Assembly: GCA_000497125.2 (NCBI GenBank)
Contig: CM035320.1
Span: 752,001 to 816,000, forward strand
DNA length: 64,000 nucleotides
Direction of reading: 5' to 3'
From: Spironucleus salmonicida
Lineage: Eukaryota; Fornicata; Diplomonadida; Hexamitidae
Shown in pieces: positions 53,810 to 64,000 of this stretch; within the stretch, counting starts at the first letter, position 1, and each line of letters begins with the position of its first letter. The position numbers and the translations under genes are program-made. Below the pieces are notes generated by a model that worked only from the letters and a program-made list of their open reading frames with translations, was not told where the DNA came from and did not search any database.

Positions 53810-55108
53810 TCACTTATAACTTCTTTAAACACCTGCTCTTCTAGTTTGTTATAGCCCACCAGGTTTTTGACCAACAGGAATTTACCTAGATGGAATGGGC
53901 TACTTGGATTGCTATGGTCTATTTGGTACTGTACTACTTCTTTGACTTGTGACATTTTTAAGCTAAGAAACTGGTTTATTATTTTCTATCTAAACCTACT
54001 GAGATGATGATTTTTTCTCAACATGATCTAAATTGAGGCCAGCCAGCTTATTCCACTAATCACGTTTATCATATTAATTTTATGGCAAAAACTTACCTAA
54101 ATCTGATTTTTATGTTGGTGTTCTACCATATTGTTAACCTCCCATAGGTCCTTACATTAATTTTGCTATACCTGGGTTCATTTTTATAGTATTAAGCATT
54201 TATGGTTCTTCAACAAATTCCATATCATTTTAACCATTTGCAATAAGTGTAGCTTGACCAGGAAGGACATCAACATCAATTTTAGTAGGACAAAGTTATT
54301 TACGTTGTTAAACAGCATCTGAAGATAAAAGTCTAACGACACCCGGTCGCCTATTTTGCTAACTTAACATCATAGCTCCTATCACGTCCCTGAGATCTTG
54401 CGAATAAAACTCATTTACTTTAGCATATGTTCCTCGTAAAACATTTTTCTGAAGGTCTTTCATATCTCTTCCGCTGAATGGGTGTTTCAACATACATAGT
54501 TCATAAATCAAACATCCTAACGAATAAATGTCTGTTTTTTCATTATATTTTTCACATCTCCATATTTCAGGAGATAAATAATATGGTGTACCAATAGCTG
54601 TTTTCGTAAGATCTTCATGAAGAACCTTAGATACACCAAAATCTGCTATTTTATAAATTGGTTGACCCTTATCAGTTTAGTTTTAAACCACTAAAATATT
54701 TTATGATTTGATATCTCTATGTAGTATTTTCTTAGCATGAAGAAGCTTAAGTGCGTTTAAAGACTAAATTAGAACTGACCAAATAATATTTTCTGGCATT
54801 TTTGTTTTAGATTACTAGTGTTTTTTAATTAGGCCTTCTAGATCACCAGAATCTGCAAATTCTGTTACAATGTAGAGTTTTCCATTTTCTATGAATGCAT
54901 CATAGTATCCAATGATATTTGGATGATATAGAGAAGCAAGAATACGAATTTCATTGAGCTAATCCTAACGATCGCGCGTTGCCATTTTTTAAACATTAAT
55001 TTCCTTTAAAGCATAAATCTTTGAGTCAGCAGATCGTTCGACCAAAGAGACTGAACCATATGAACCTTTACCTAAGTGCTTAAGCGTTCTAAAGTCTGAT
55101 TTTGGCAT
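53810..55108 (-). CDS. NEK-family serine/threonine kinase
   Basis: The 432-residue protein has its kinase domain at residues 4-260: LGKGSYGSVSLVER (glycine loop), YALKEINV (catalytic Lys), ILHRDIKSQNIL (catalytic loop), IADFGVSK and AIGTPYYLSPE. The tail is rich in Ser, Gln, Pro and Arg. NEKs regulate flagella, basal bodies and mitosis, and are expanded in diplomonads. All catalytic residues are present. The tail runs to TGA at 53810, overlapping a spurious ATG frame. Confidence 0.93.
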
Positions 55109-55169
55109 TTTGCAGATTAAGGAAAGAATACCATAAATCGATTATTATATATATTAAATCACTATTGTA

Positions 55170-55685
55170 TCAAAATAATTCTAATTCCACAAAATCTTCG
55201 TCAAGAAACTGATTCGCTATTTGGTCATAAATCTCTACTATCTCTTAATCCTACTTAACCCTACTTTACTTTTTATGAGACTACTTGAACTTTCTGATTT
55301 AAAAGACCTATTTTTATATTTTAAATTCTTAGTATTTAACGAACTGATATAATTACTCTGTATTTAAACCTAGATCCGAAAAAGCTTTCATGGTATCCCC
55401 AATTATATTTTCAGGCGATTTTTATCTTAATTCTTTGATTGTTTCAGATATAGATTTTTTATAGTCGTTCAAGTTTACACAAAACTATCTTGAAAATTGG
55501 CCTATAAACCATTTGCGGACAGCATTTTTTGTAGAAGAAGCAAATTATGCAGTTAAAGAGAATATATTTTTCTTCTATTTAGGTGTTAAGGTTATTAAAA
55601 ATCTATAAAGCATGGCATCATCTGTAAATTTTTATAGGAATAGCTGCTCTGCAGCTTGATTAAGATATTATCTATAGTCGTACAT
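55170..55685 (-). CDS. Hypothetical protein (171 aa)
   Basis: The helical, basic protein has many TAA/TAG Gln codons. Segments include LFLQKFTDDAMLYRFL, NAVRKWFIGQFSRQF and a Lys/Gln-rich stretch, then an acidic end DEDFVELELF. It could bind nucleic acid, but no family is seen. Confidence 0.6.
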
Positions 55686-55861
55686 TTAAATAAAAGTATA
55701 AATACAATTGTTATTATATCAAAATTCCCATAATATAAAAAACAATGGATACTAAATGATTTATATATAACTATATTTAATATGAAGCAATGTTTACAAT
55801 AATAATTTATTATACTTTATAATTTCAGTAGTTGCTTTCGTCGCTAAAACTTAAAATATTT

Positions 55862-56098
55862 TCACTAAAAACTATATTAATTGCTAACTAGTTTGTTGCT
55901 TACGGTTCTGGCTGATCTGAACACAATAAGTGGTAAATGTTATGGTTCTCTTATTTAAATTGTTTTGTTTACAGGTCTAGTCTAAAGTTTTTTAATCTAA
56001 GGTGAATCAAAAATTTAATTAATTTGCAGCTATTATAAAGTATCTTTAATTTCATTTTTAGATAATCCTTTGGCTGTAACAGATCTAATAACATACAT
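55862..56098 (-). CDS. Small hypothetical protein (78 aa)
   Basis: AT-rich frame from ATG to TGA with several TAA/TAG codons. It is basic, with a short Leu/Gln helix. Limited support beyond frame length. Confidence 0.42.
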
Positions 56099-56206
56099 TT
56101 CTGTTATCAAGTATATTATATTAAAATATTCTTAATTATTTTAATTTATAAATCTAAATTATAATACATCATATTATATATAATAAAAAATAAACTGGTG
56201 GAAAGA

Positions 56207-56371
56207 ATGAACGAGACTCCAGCCTATCTTAGCAATCTTAATTAGTTAAACAAAATGGCAAATTAACATATAAATAAGCCAATTAATGAAGAAACTACGT
56301 TTGCTCTTAAAGGTATTATTTTAGAAATGATTGAATATAAAGAAATTGAGTCAAAATAGGTTCGGAAATGA
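56207..56371 (+). CDS. Small hypothetical protein (54 aa)
   Basis: Begins MNETPAYLSNLNQLNKMANQ and ends with a Lys/Glu-rich helix. A TATTATATATAATAAA stretch lies about 20 bases upstream. No domain is seen. Confidence 0.38.
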
Positions 56372-58587
56372 ATTAATAATACTTATTGTAATTGTTTGTT
56401 TTTATTTTACATAATATTGATCAGTGTATGATATGCATTTAATTAGTATAAATTAATGCTATAGTATTTTTTAGCTATGATCGTTCGAAGTCGTAAATCA
56501 AGCTATATGTGTTGCAGTTGCAGAAATATTTATTGATATTAGAATTATGGTACTTTCCTAAATTCCTATTGTTAATAGCATAGAAGATAACTAAATATAA
56601 ATTACCTAGTATTTAGTACTTTTTTAAATTAGAAAATTAGTTACTAGAATAATTAAATTCATATAATTGATTAGAATTAATAGTATTTGGTTCAAGGCTG
56701 TTATAACTATATTAATTCCTTTATATTAATAATAATTATATAAATTTCCCAAAGATTGCTAATAAATATTTTACTTACTACACTCTAAATGATTTAATTT
56801 TGTTAATGTAGTAGAAAAATATTAATATGTATTTGAAGTTATTTTAGTATTGCTATTTACAAGATGAACTCTATAGTATCAAATTTATTCAATCTTCTTG
56901 AGTATTCCTTTTCATTTATCATTATTTTAATATTAAGTATTAAATTTGTAACATTGTAAAACTAAAGTCCAGATAATATTTATCACTATAATTAAAATTA
57001 TTTGATTGAAGTTATAGGATATGAAGTCATTGTATTGTCCTAAGTTTAGATAATATTTCACATAATATATAAGAAATATTTTAATATTTAAGTCTTATGA
57101 ATTTATTAGTTTATCAAATAAATTTGAAGACAAAGAATCAATCTATAGTCAAAGAATTGTTACTTGAAGATAATCTATATGTTTCCCTTCTGTTATCATT
57201 TTGTATGTTGAAATCCAATTCGTATTTTTATAAATGAACTTATCTTTAATGAGTGGCTGCAAAGCGCAAGTTCTTTTTATATTGGTTGTATTTGCTGAAT
57301 TCAAGTATTGACATAATTACAAACATGAGGTGGTAGTAAATTAGTATTCGTCAGATTTTGTTGAATGTAACTAATCTAAGAAAGAAATTTAAATTATTTT
57401 CTTTTTGTTACTTTTCTCATTTTTATGAGTAAAAGGTGATTATTTTATATAGATTTATACATACTAATACTTGAACAATAAACAGAATAACTAGATCTAT
57501 ATTTACTTATAAAGTAATTGGATTGATATATTTAGGATTAATTTTTGAGGAATAAGTGGTTGTATGAAACTTTAATAACTTTTGACATATTAACTATTGA
57601 TTAAATTATTTTGTCTGGTTAAAATGTAATAATAATAAATAAGCATAAACTTATGATATAAATTAGAAAAATATTAAATTTCTACTCATTGCTATTTATT
57701 ACTACTACTTTATCCTTTAATTATTACTATGTAACATTTAGTATTATATTAGTAAAATACAATAAATATATTACATATTATCAAATATTATTTTTGGCAT
57801 TAGAACTAATTGCTCCATGATAAGTTTAGTTGAAATATCTAAGAATTACACAAAAAATCTCCAAGTTATGAATGTTTATGTTCGTTAAAATTTAACAGTA
57901 TCGTTTAAAAATGTTTAAAAAAGTTATATTATAAAATATCCAGTATCAGTCATCATAAATAACATTAATGATTAATAGTTTCTGTTCATATCAAGTTTTA
58001 ATGTGACTTTTTAATAGTTAGTTATACATATTTAATGAAAAGTAGTACCTTCTATTGACATATAAAATAATTAGGTTAATATTTACCTTATTAATTTCAG
58101 TATTTTACACTAAATTTAGTGATGTAATTTATATTGAGTTAATCTAATTATAATGTATGTAATTATTATAGTTAATTTACAATATATAATATTATTTCAG
58201 TAGTATAAGCTTTTGTAAATGTATCCTATTTGTAAAATTATAAGTAAGATTGTGTTTGTAAATTTAAAACATTAATGGCAAAAATTTCAAAAGATTATTA
58301 TTATATATATTATAATGCATTTATATAAACCAATTAGAAAATTGTAAAAATAATTATGTTGTAATAAATGATTTATAAATGTATAGTCTATTTTTCAGTA
58401 AGTTTCAAATACTACTTTTTGAACACTTAATATTTTATGTATTTAATATAATATTTATCTACAATTTATATTTCTTAAATATTAGTTAATTAGACGTTAT
58501 AGATCGCAAAAGACTATTAAATTATTGTTAGTTTCAATGCTAATAGATATTAATGTTATCAATATGATCGCTAAATACTAAAATATT
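56372..58587. other. Long AT-rich non-coding stretch
   Basis: About 2.2 kb of very AT-rich DNA without a gene I can support, an RNA fold or a repeat. A few short frames with Met starts were not convincing. Confidence 0.5.
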
Positions 58588-58890
58588 TCACTAGTCGCTT
58601 TCAAATGTAAAGGTAAAGGTTTACTAGCCTTTACTATCACCATCAATATTATGCGACACTTCTTAAAGCCAATCATCATCGGATGAACTCAGATTTAGCG
58701 ATATTGTAGTCTACGTGTTTGCCTTTTTCTGTAAATTTAACTGTCGCGCCGAAAATGGTTCATTTATTGCCATATGAACAGGCGGTAAAATATTTTTTAT
58801 ATTAAGTTCATTTTTAATGTTACAAATCTACGTCAAAAGCGAATAAGCCTATCTTTTCATTGAAGAGTTCTTTTATTTGATTTTTTTCAT
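58588..58890 (-). CDS. Hypothetical protein (100 aa)
   Basis: An island of mixed composition in AT-rich DNA. The start is basic (MKKIKQKNSSMKRQ), with PPVHMAINEPF in the middle and an acidic SSSDDDWLQEV. TAA/TAG Gln codons are common. No family is recognised. Confidence 0.6.
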
Positions 58891-60085
58891 TTTTATATAA
58901 TTAGTAATATTATAATAATGTAAATATAAATAAAATGTTTCTTAGAAGCCATAAAAACGACAATAAAAACTATTTATTATAATTATTTATATAAAGTATA
59001 TAGTGTAAATGTAAATTTATAATAATTCATACGATAAGTATGTTCAACATGATTATTGAAGATGTTCTCATCTAAAAATATATATGGTATTTTAAACAAT
59101 ATAGGTGATAAATTTATTTATATTTTTATAATTTTAATATTATATAATGAATTAATATCATTATTATTTTAGAAATATTACTATTCATATAATATTATGC
59201 AGTTAATTGATATATAGCATAATTCAAGTATACTATGATTATTTTTCTATATTTTAGTAATGATTTTAGAGTTTCCTTTTAAATTTTGAATATTTTTATT
59301 TTATATAATCATGATTCAGACTATTATTTATTTTAATAATAATGGTGACTTTCTATTATTATACTATATACTCCAGATAATTTGCTAAGACAAATAATTC
59401 ATGTAGTAATTGTATCGAAAAGTAGTTAAAGAAATCAGTGATATTTTTTTACACGAAGTGATGTTATTATTATATGAATTAGTATGTGCACAAATTTTAG
59501 TTAATATAGGTTAAATAGCTGCATAATATTTTATAAATGCTTACACATATTAATAATATAATTACATAGTAGCAAATAGTGATATTTAGTTATAAGTTGT
59601 TTTTATCATCAGAAATAGTCAAAATAGGTAAACAATAGCACTAACCGTAAACCAATTTATTTAATATATATGTTTTAATTGTTTATTAAACTTAAATATA
59701 AAAAAATAATAATATTGGTGAACGTGTTTATGCTATCTTTAGTATTTATTTTTAGATTTAAAAGACTAGTCACTTTTTAATTATTAGATATTTGATCTAG
59801 AATTATTCGACATAATACCATCAATAAAATAAGAGAATTATATATAGTTAATATTATTTTACTATAAAGAGATTAATATTATATAGTATGTGTAACATAA
59901 AACATATATTTATAATGCATAGATATTATTTGATGACTATTATTTTGTTTTGCTGATAATATTGATGGATAATTTTACAATACTGAGTATAATATTATTG
60001 ATTATATATTATTAAAAACAAAATTTTTATAGTTTATCGAAATTTTATATAAAGATATAATATTCTTCATTTAAATATAATAAAA
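58891..60085. other. Long AT-rich non-coding stretch
   Basis: About 1.2 kb of AT-rich DNA between two small genes. Nothing else recognised. Confidence 0.5.
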
Positions 60086-60361
60086 ATGTCATCTCCATAT
60101 TTAACAGATTAAAAGTTAATCACTAGATAAAATAAAAATTTCATACCATCTATTTAGCCTTCAAAATATACTGTGTCTCATACATATTCTCCTTCAGCTA
60201 GGCCCGTATGTTCTTAAGATTTTTTAAAAAGAATGAAATAATACGCCCCAATTTTATAAAAACTCTCAAAATAGAAAGCAGCTACTGGTAATTAATCAGC
60301 TGATATTGTATAGCTTGAACGAGAGCAGTCAAGATTGCAGATTCTTAGACTGCTTTAATGA
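60086..60361 (+). CDS. Small hypothetical protein (91 aa)
   Basis: ATG to TGA frame with ten or so TAA/TAG Gln codons. The Ser/Thr/Pro/Tyr-rich N-terminus (SKYTVSHTYSPSARPV) precedes a helical end (IVQLEREQSRLQILRLLQ). No domain. It converges on the transporter 52 bases away. Confidence 0.58.
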
Positions 60362-60413
60362 CTGAATAATTTCACTACACCAACATTGCAGTATTGTCAA
60401 AAATAGTAACATA

Positions 60414-61700
60414 TCACTGTATAAACGACCATATATTCATACTGAAGCTTACTAGCGATACGATAGCTAGTAATCCCAGAAAAATACACCCAATTATTTT
60501 TCTTATTTTGCTATCTTATTTCAGACCTTGATCCGTAGCTATATGTGCCTCTGCAATGGCCATTTCTGTCTCTCCTTCTACATTACCAAGTTTTAAACTC
60601 TAAACATCATGCTATATCCAGCACATCCCAGGTACCAGGAAGTACAAAAACCAACCACAAAAACTAGCAAATAATCCGAAAATGGTCTGTATATCCGTCA
60701 CAAATACGGCCAAAACCGTCGTTATGAGTACTAAAACTGCTCCTAAACTACAAAATACAAGCCTATTGTCTATTGGTACTCGCATCAGCTCCATCGTGCA
60801 GTAGCGGTTAGGTTACGCCCATAGCGGGTAAGCAACCACCAAAACTCCAGCATACACGAGCGGGAGCGCATTTGTGAATGCAAGTTTGCACTGCTGGGCT
60901 GTTCCAAGATTTGAAGGGAGAGTAGCAGCACCGAAGTTTGCAGCCGAAAACCCAGAAATGAGGAACTCGGAGAACACTATCAGAGAGGAGCACAGAATGC
61001 AGATTTTCGTATTCCGGCGCTTGGGAGATAATGCATCACGGTACACAATAGGCACTGATACGGTGATGTTTACGGCGAATATGATAGTGGGGAACAGTTT
61101 CAAAATTTAGAGAAAGTATGATAACGAGAAAGTGACCGGGAAAGGTTATAATTACGACAGAATTCCGTTGCAGAGCTCTGCATTTTGAGGCTTTGCCGAT
61201 AAAACTAACATAGAAAATGTATAAAAAATGGCTATTAATATGGAAAAAGGCGATATTGCGTTGAAGGCCTTAACGGATGTCAGGAACATGGAGGGGAGGA
61301 AAAATACTGCTGCAGTGGCGACCGTAATAGCCTAGGACATGTACTAAAAGTTAATTGATGAGTAAGATTGGAACATATTAAGTATTGCATTTGATACTGA
61401 CAGAATTTGGGTCGCCAGAGTACCTAGAGGTAGAAAAATAATAATGATGTCTAAGAAAACAAGCAGAAATCTGTTCTTAAACAGGTTGCAGTTTAACTAC
61501 GAAATCGTTGTCGAGTTGGTAGCGTCAATATAGTCGATGTACGCAAACTGCAAGACGAAATTTAGAGCCAAACATGCTATGAACAATAACAATGCTGGTA
61601 CAGCTCCTAATTAATGCACTATAAAGCCAGACGAAAGCAGATTTGTGTGAGTCATTCTAGATGTTGTAGTCACAATTGACACTAAAAGTTACTTATTCAT
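60414..61700 (-). CDS. Amino acid transporter, AAAP family
   Basis: The 428-residue polytopic protein has about ten to eleven hydrophobic spans. The order and features fit the amino acid/auxin permease (Aa_trans) family: a first span after TNLLSSGFIVHQLGAVPALL, a loop with Cys, and a late span with FGLFASFCGWFLYFLVPGM (compare the G-x-x-x-G-SxxxP end of AAAPs). It probably moves neutral amino acids across the plasma or vacuolar membrane. TAA/TAG occur as Gln. Confidence 0.85.
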
Positions 61701-61894
61701 AATTATAAACATTATAAGCAATATAATTATATATAACTAATAATAGTTTTAAATTCAAATTCAAATAACGAAGTTTATAGAAATAACTCTATTTTGAAAC
61801 TGCTTCAACATTCTAAATCAATAAGAAATAAACTAAATGAAGTCTTAAAAATAACTACCAGCTCCTTTTTCTTAGTGACCAAACAAGACCTAAA

Positions 61895-62593
61895 TCACGA
61901 TGCTAAAACATACGGGTTTGCCTTTCGCCTCCATATAAAAAAGCTTCTCTTCCGGTAGCGCTGCCCATATAAATCTAGCAAAGCCTCCCGAACCTGCACC
62001 TTCTGCGAATGATCCAGCTTGAATTTTGCCTCTTGCGAAAAGCTCTGGCGCATCCAGTAGACTCTAACCCCCACACGTTGCGCCACCAGCGCACTATTCC
62101 GGCGTGTTAGCTCCAGTGTAACTGAGTTGCCGTCGTAAGTAAAAATTTCCTGAATCCGGTGCTCGCGCACGAACGCCTGCAGATAGTTAGTGGCGATGTT
62201 GAGGTCGAACGACATGTGGGGGCAGAAGCGCAGCCGTTCGTCCTCGATCACGTAGTAACCTAGGTCAAACTTCCGCCTAGAGGACTGAAACTACGATATG
62301 GAACGCACTTCGAGTGCGGGGTCCCAATCATCGCCGTTCCACGAGCCAGTGGTCAGCGAAAGCACCAGAACGTTGGGAATCGACAGCAAAGTGGGTGAGA
62401 AGTACAACAACTCGTCCCCAGGCTTAGCGATAAGTATCATAGACATGAAAATGGGCGAGATGGAACAGCGCGGCTCCATCCCACTTTCGGTATGGAAATG
62501 CGAATCCGGAAGATTCAACACATTAAATTGCTAGTTTCTCAGCCTATTCAATTTGATATCGAAATTGGAGAGTTTATACCCAATAAAACACAT
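61895..62593 (-). CDS. Hypothetical protein (232 aa)
   Basis: A frame from ATG through two TAG Gln codons to TGA, GC-rich. Segments include PGDELLYFSPTLLSIPNVLV, SWNGDDWDPALEV, YDGNSVTLELTRR and a basic end KRSFFIWRRKANPYV. Strand-rich prediction by eye; the family is not recognised. Confidence 0.65.
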
Positions 62594-62704
62594 AAAACTG
62601 GGGGTTCATGAGTTCCCAGTCAATAGTAATTTTTTTCAATTTATCATAAATTAAAGTAATTATATTATATAATAATATAATTATTTACCACTCCTTTCTT
62701 CCTA

Positions 62705-63145
62705 ATGACCCAATTTAATTTCTACCTGGAATTCGAAGCTGAGAATGTGACAACAATATCGCGAACCCCGCAGCACAAATACATAGCAAATGCAGACTGC
62801 ACGAAGTGCGGCCACGCGTATGCCAGCGTCCAGTTTTCTCCTGACGACACTTCCGAAATCCCAAACTCGCGCGGGACTGCAAACCTGTGCATTTCGTGCC
62901 CGTTTTGTCAGGCAAGGTCCTCGCTGAATTTCTTGAAAGAGGGAAAAGCTACCGCCTCTGGGGATCTCCTGGCGGTTATCGAAGTTCGCGGTCCCTTTCG
63001 GCCGCTCGCATTCGGGCTCACTGGATGGCGCGCTGAGAGTGCCTCTGGAGCCACTTTCGACTGCTACCAGGCGGAGCTCGCCGAGTGGGATGACGAAATA
63101 TAAGGGGACGTGGTTGTGTACGACTTGAAAGGTAGCGTCAAGTGA
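62705..63145 (+). CDS. CZIB/UPF0587 (DUF866) zinc-binding protein
   Basis: The 146-residue protein starts 9 bases after CCACTCCTTTC. It has two CxxC pairs, ANADCTKCGHAY and CISCPFCQARSS, in a beta-rich frame, then VIEVRGPFRPLAF and GATFDCYQ, matching the DUF866 order. The family binds zinc through these cysteines; its molecular role is poorly defined. One TAA Gln lies near the C-terminus. Confidence 0.85.
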
Positions 63146-63254
63146 AATTTTGCGATAGGCGTTAAGAATCAATATTAAGCCAATTTTTTAGATACTTGAT
63201 AGTAAAAATATTTTAATTTGTATAATAATCATATTAATTTTTTCGTTCCAAATA

Positions 63255-63815
63255 ATGTTTAAATCATGCTGTGCCAAGCCGTTGCCATCTACTAAATAGG
63301 ATCCTGTAGGGTAGTAAAACGAGATTTATATAGAGGATATAGTGGCTCCTTTTGATTAGATCATAGAAGTTGATTCCATCTATAAATCTTTTTTAGTCCT
63401 TAATAATACTGGAAATAGTATTTCATCCTCATCCTCAATATTGCTTAGAAAAAGTACAGTATCAAGCTTTGATATTAGTGATATCAATATATCGGTATCG
63501 GAAGATTAGACATAAGATAATTTTTAGTTGGTTGATTAGGAGCTAATTAGCAGTTAAAATTCTAGCCCTTTAACCGTTAGGAGGCAATTTGTTGATTGCA
63601 ATGAAGTATAATAAATAGATTATGACTAAACTTAAAGCGAGGTTACTTTTCCGTAGCAAATAACAATTTCATTGGTCCAGGCTGAGAGAATAATAAAGAG
63701 AACTCAAAATACACGGCCGGACAAACTGACAATTGATATTAATAATTTTGATTACAAGAGTATTAGATCACTATAACCTGTTTCACAGCGCCCAAAAACT
63801 CCAGTTAGAATGTGA
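63255..63815 (+). CDS. Hypothetical Ser/Gln-rich protein (186 aa)
   Basis: It starts MFKSCCAKPLPS (possible lipidated Cys pair). The body is acidic and Ser-rich (SSSSSILLRKSTVSSFDISD) with a basic C-terminus. Many TAA/TAG Gln codons. No family is recognised; it is probably disordered. Confidence 0.62.
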
Positions 63816-63914
63816 GAAACACTCCAGAATTTTGTCATGGTCCGAATTTTATCATCAAACAAAATATCAGTGATTTATAATGTATCTAACGCTTACATCA
63901 TTAAAAACCATTCC

Positions 63915-63998
63915 TCACTCCATACCGCTCTATTTATCTTTTTCTACTGCCTATCTCTCAAACTCGACTAGCCCTTCAATAAACCCCGGCTCTTGGTA
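63915..63998 (-). CDS. C-terminal end of a gene cut by the window edge
   Basis: Minus-strand frame entering from the right edge and ending in TGA at 63915-63917. The 27 visible residues (EGLVEFERQAVEKDKQSG) look helical, with two TAG Gln codons. Too short to identify. Confidence 0.45.
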
Positions 63999-64000
63999 GC

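Noticed and set aside
53746-53813. A 68-base intron joining an ATG frame at 53955 to the coiled-coil gene (CCTAAC branch-like word and CACAG end, exact frame restoration)
   Set aside because: The NEK kinase frame runs through 53955 with a convincing Ser/Gln/Pro tail to TGA at 53810, so the ATG frame is a shadow. The coiled-coil gene has its own ATG at 53743.
1-64000. CRISPR arrays, insertion sequences with transposase, phage genes
   Set aside because: No regularly spaced short repeats, no transposase or integrase motif, and the gene set is eukaryotic.

Overview
The window reads as nuclear DNA of a compact, flagellated protist that translates TAA and TAG as glutamine and stops only at TGA. 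Read that way, dozens of broken frames become single full-length genes with exact lengths: tubulin tyrosine ligase-like, NEK kinase, deoxyribose-phosphate aldolase, aspartate aminotransferase, a DZIP1-like protein and an amino acid transporter. I found no supported intron. Several start codons lie within about 20 bases of a short TTTTCCACTCC-like element, and a large cysteine-rich membrane protein is present. These points favour a Hexamita-type diplomonad. Ciliates and some oxymonads share the code and are not excluded by this window alone.

Layout. 1-21 kb: single-copy genes on both strands, namely a BRF1-like TFIIIB subunit (cut by the window edge), a myristoylated EF-hand protein, TTLL, aspartate aminotransferase, tRNA-Arg(CCG), a CTP-dependent lipid kinase relative, a small Myb, DERA, a 638-residue cysteine-rich membrane protein, a ThiF/MoeB-like protein, a Nop9-like protein, DZIP1-like, a long coiled coil, and a second myristoylated EF-hand protein. 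21-53 kb: a mosaic of near-identical segments. D is a direct repeat (21543-23383 and 44505-46345). R is inverted (28064-30421 and 41074-43431), with a third partial copy at 27353-28067. S is inverted (37876-40313 and 48053-50490). A 771-bp inverted tract lies inside a pair of membrane-protein genes. The inverted arms are roughly symmetric about position 44.2 kb. The repeats carry RPL9 (three copies), a DJ-1 family protein, an eIF2B-family protein, two Myb genes, a HAD hydrolase and GC-rich hairpin-dense islands that may encode structured RNAs. 53-64 kb: coiled-coil genes, a NEK kinase, small genes in very AT-rich DNA, an AAAP transporter, and a CZIB/DUF866 protein.

How it fits together. The known functions are housekeeping (Pol III initiation, translation, ribosome biogenesis, nucleoside and amino acid metabolism) and flagellar or microtubule biology (TTLL, DZIP1-like, NEK, MYCBP). 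There is no operon or defence-like system. The unusual content is the nested duplication. Its breakpoints fall inside genes and create mosaic paralogues, one in-frame chimera and one broken copy. The other notable content is the conserved dyad-rich islands carried within the repeats.
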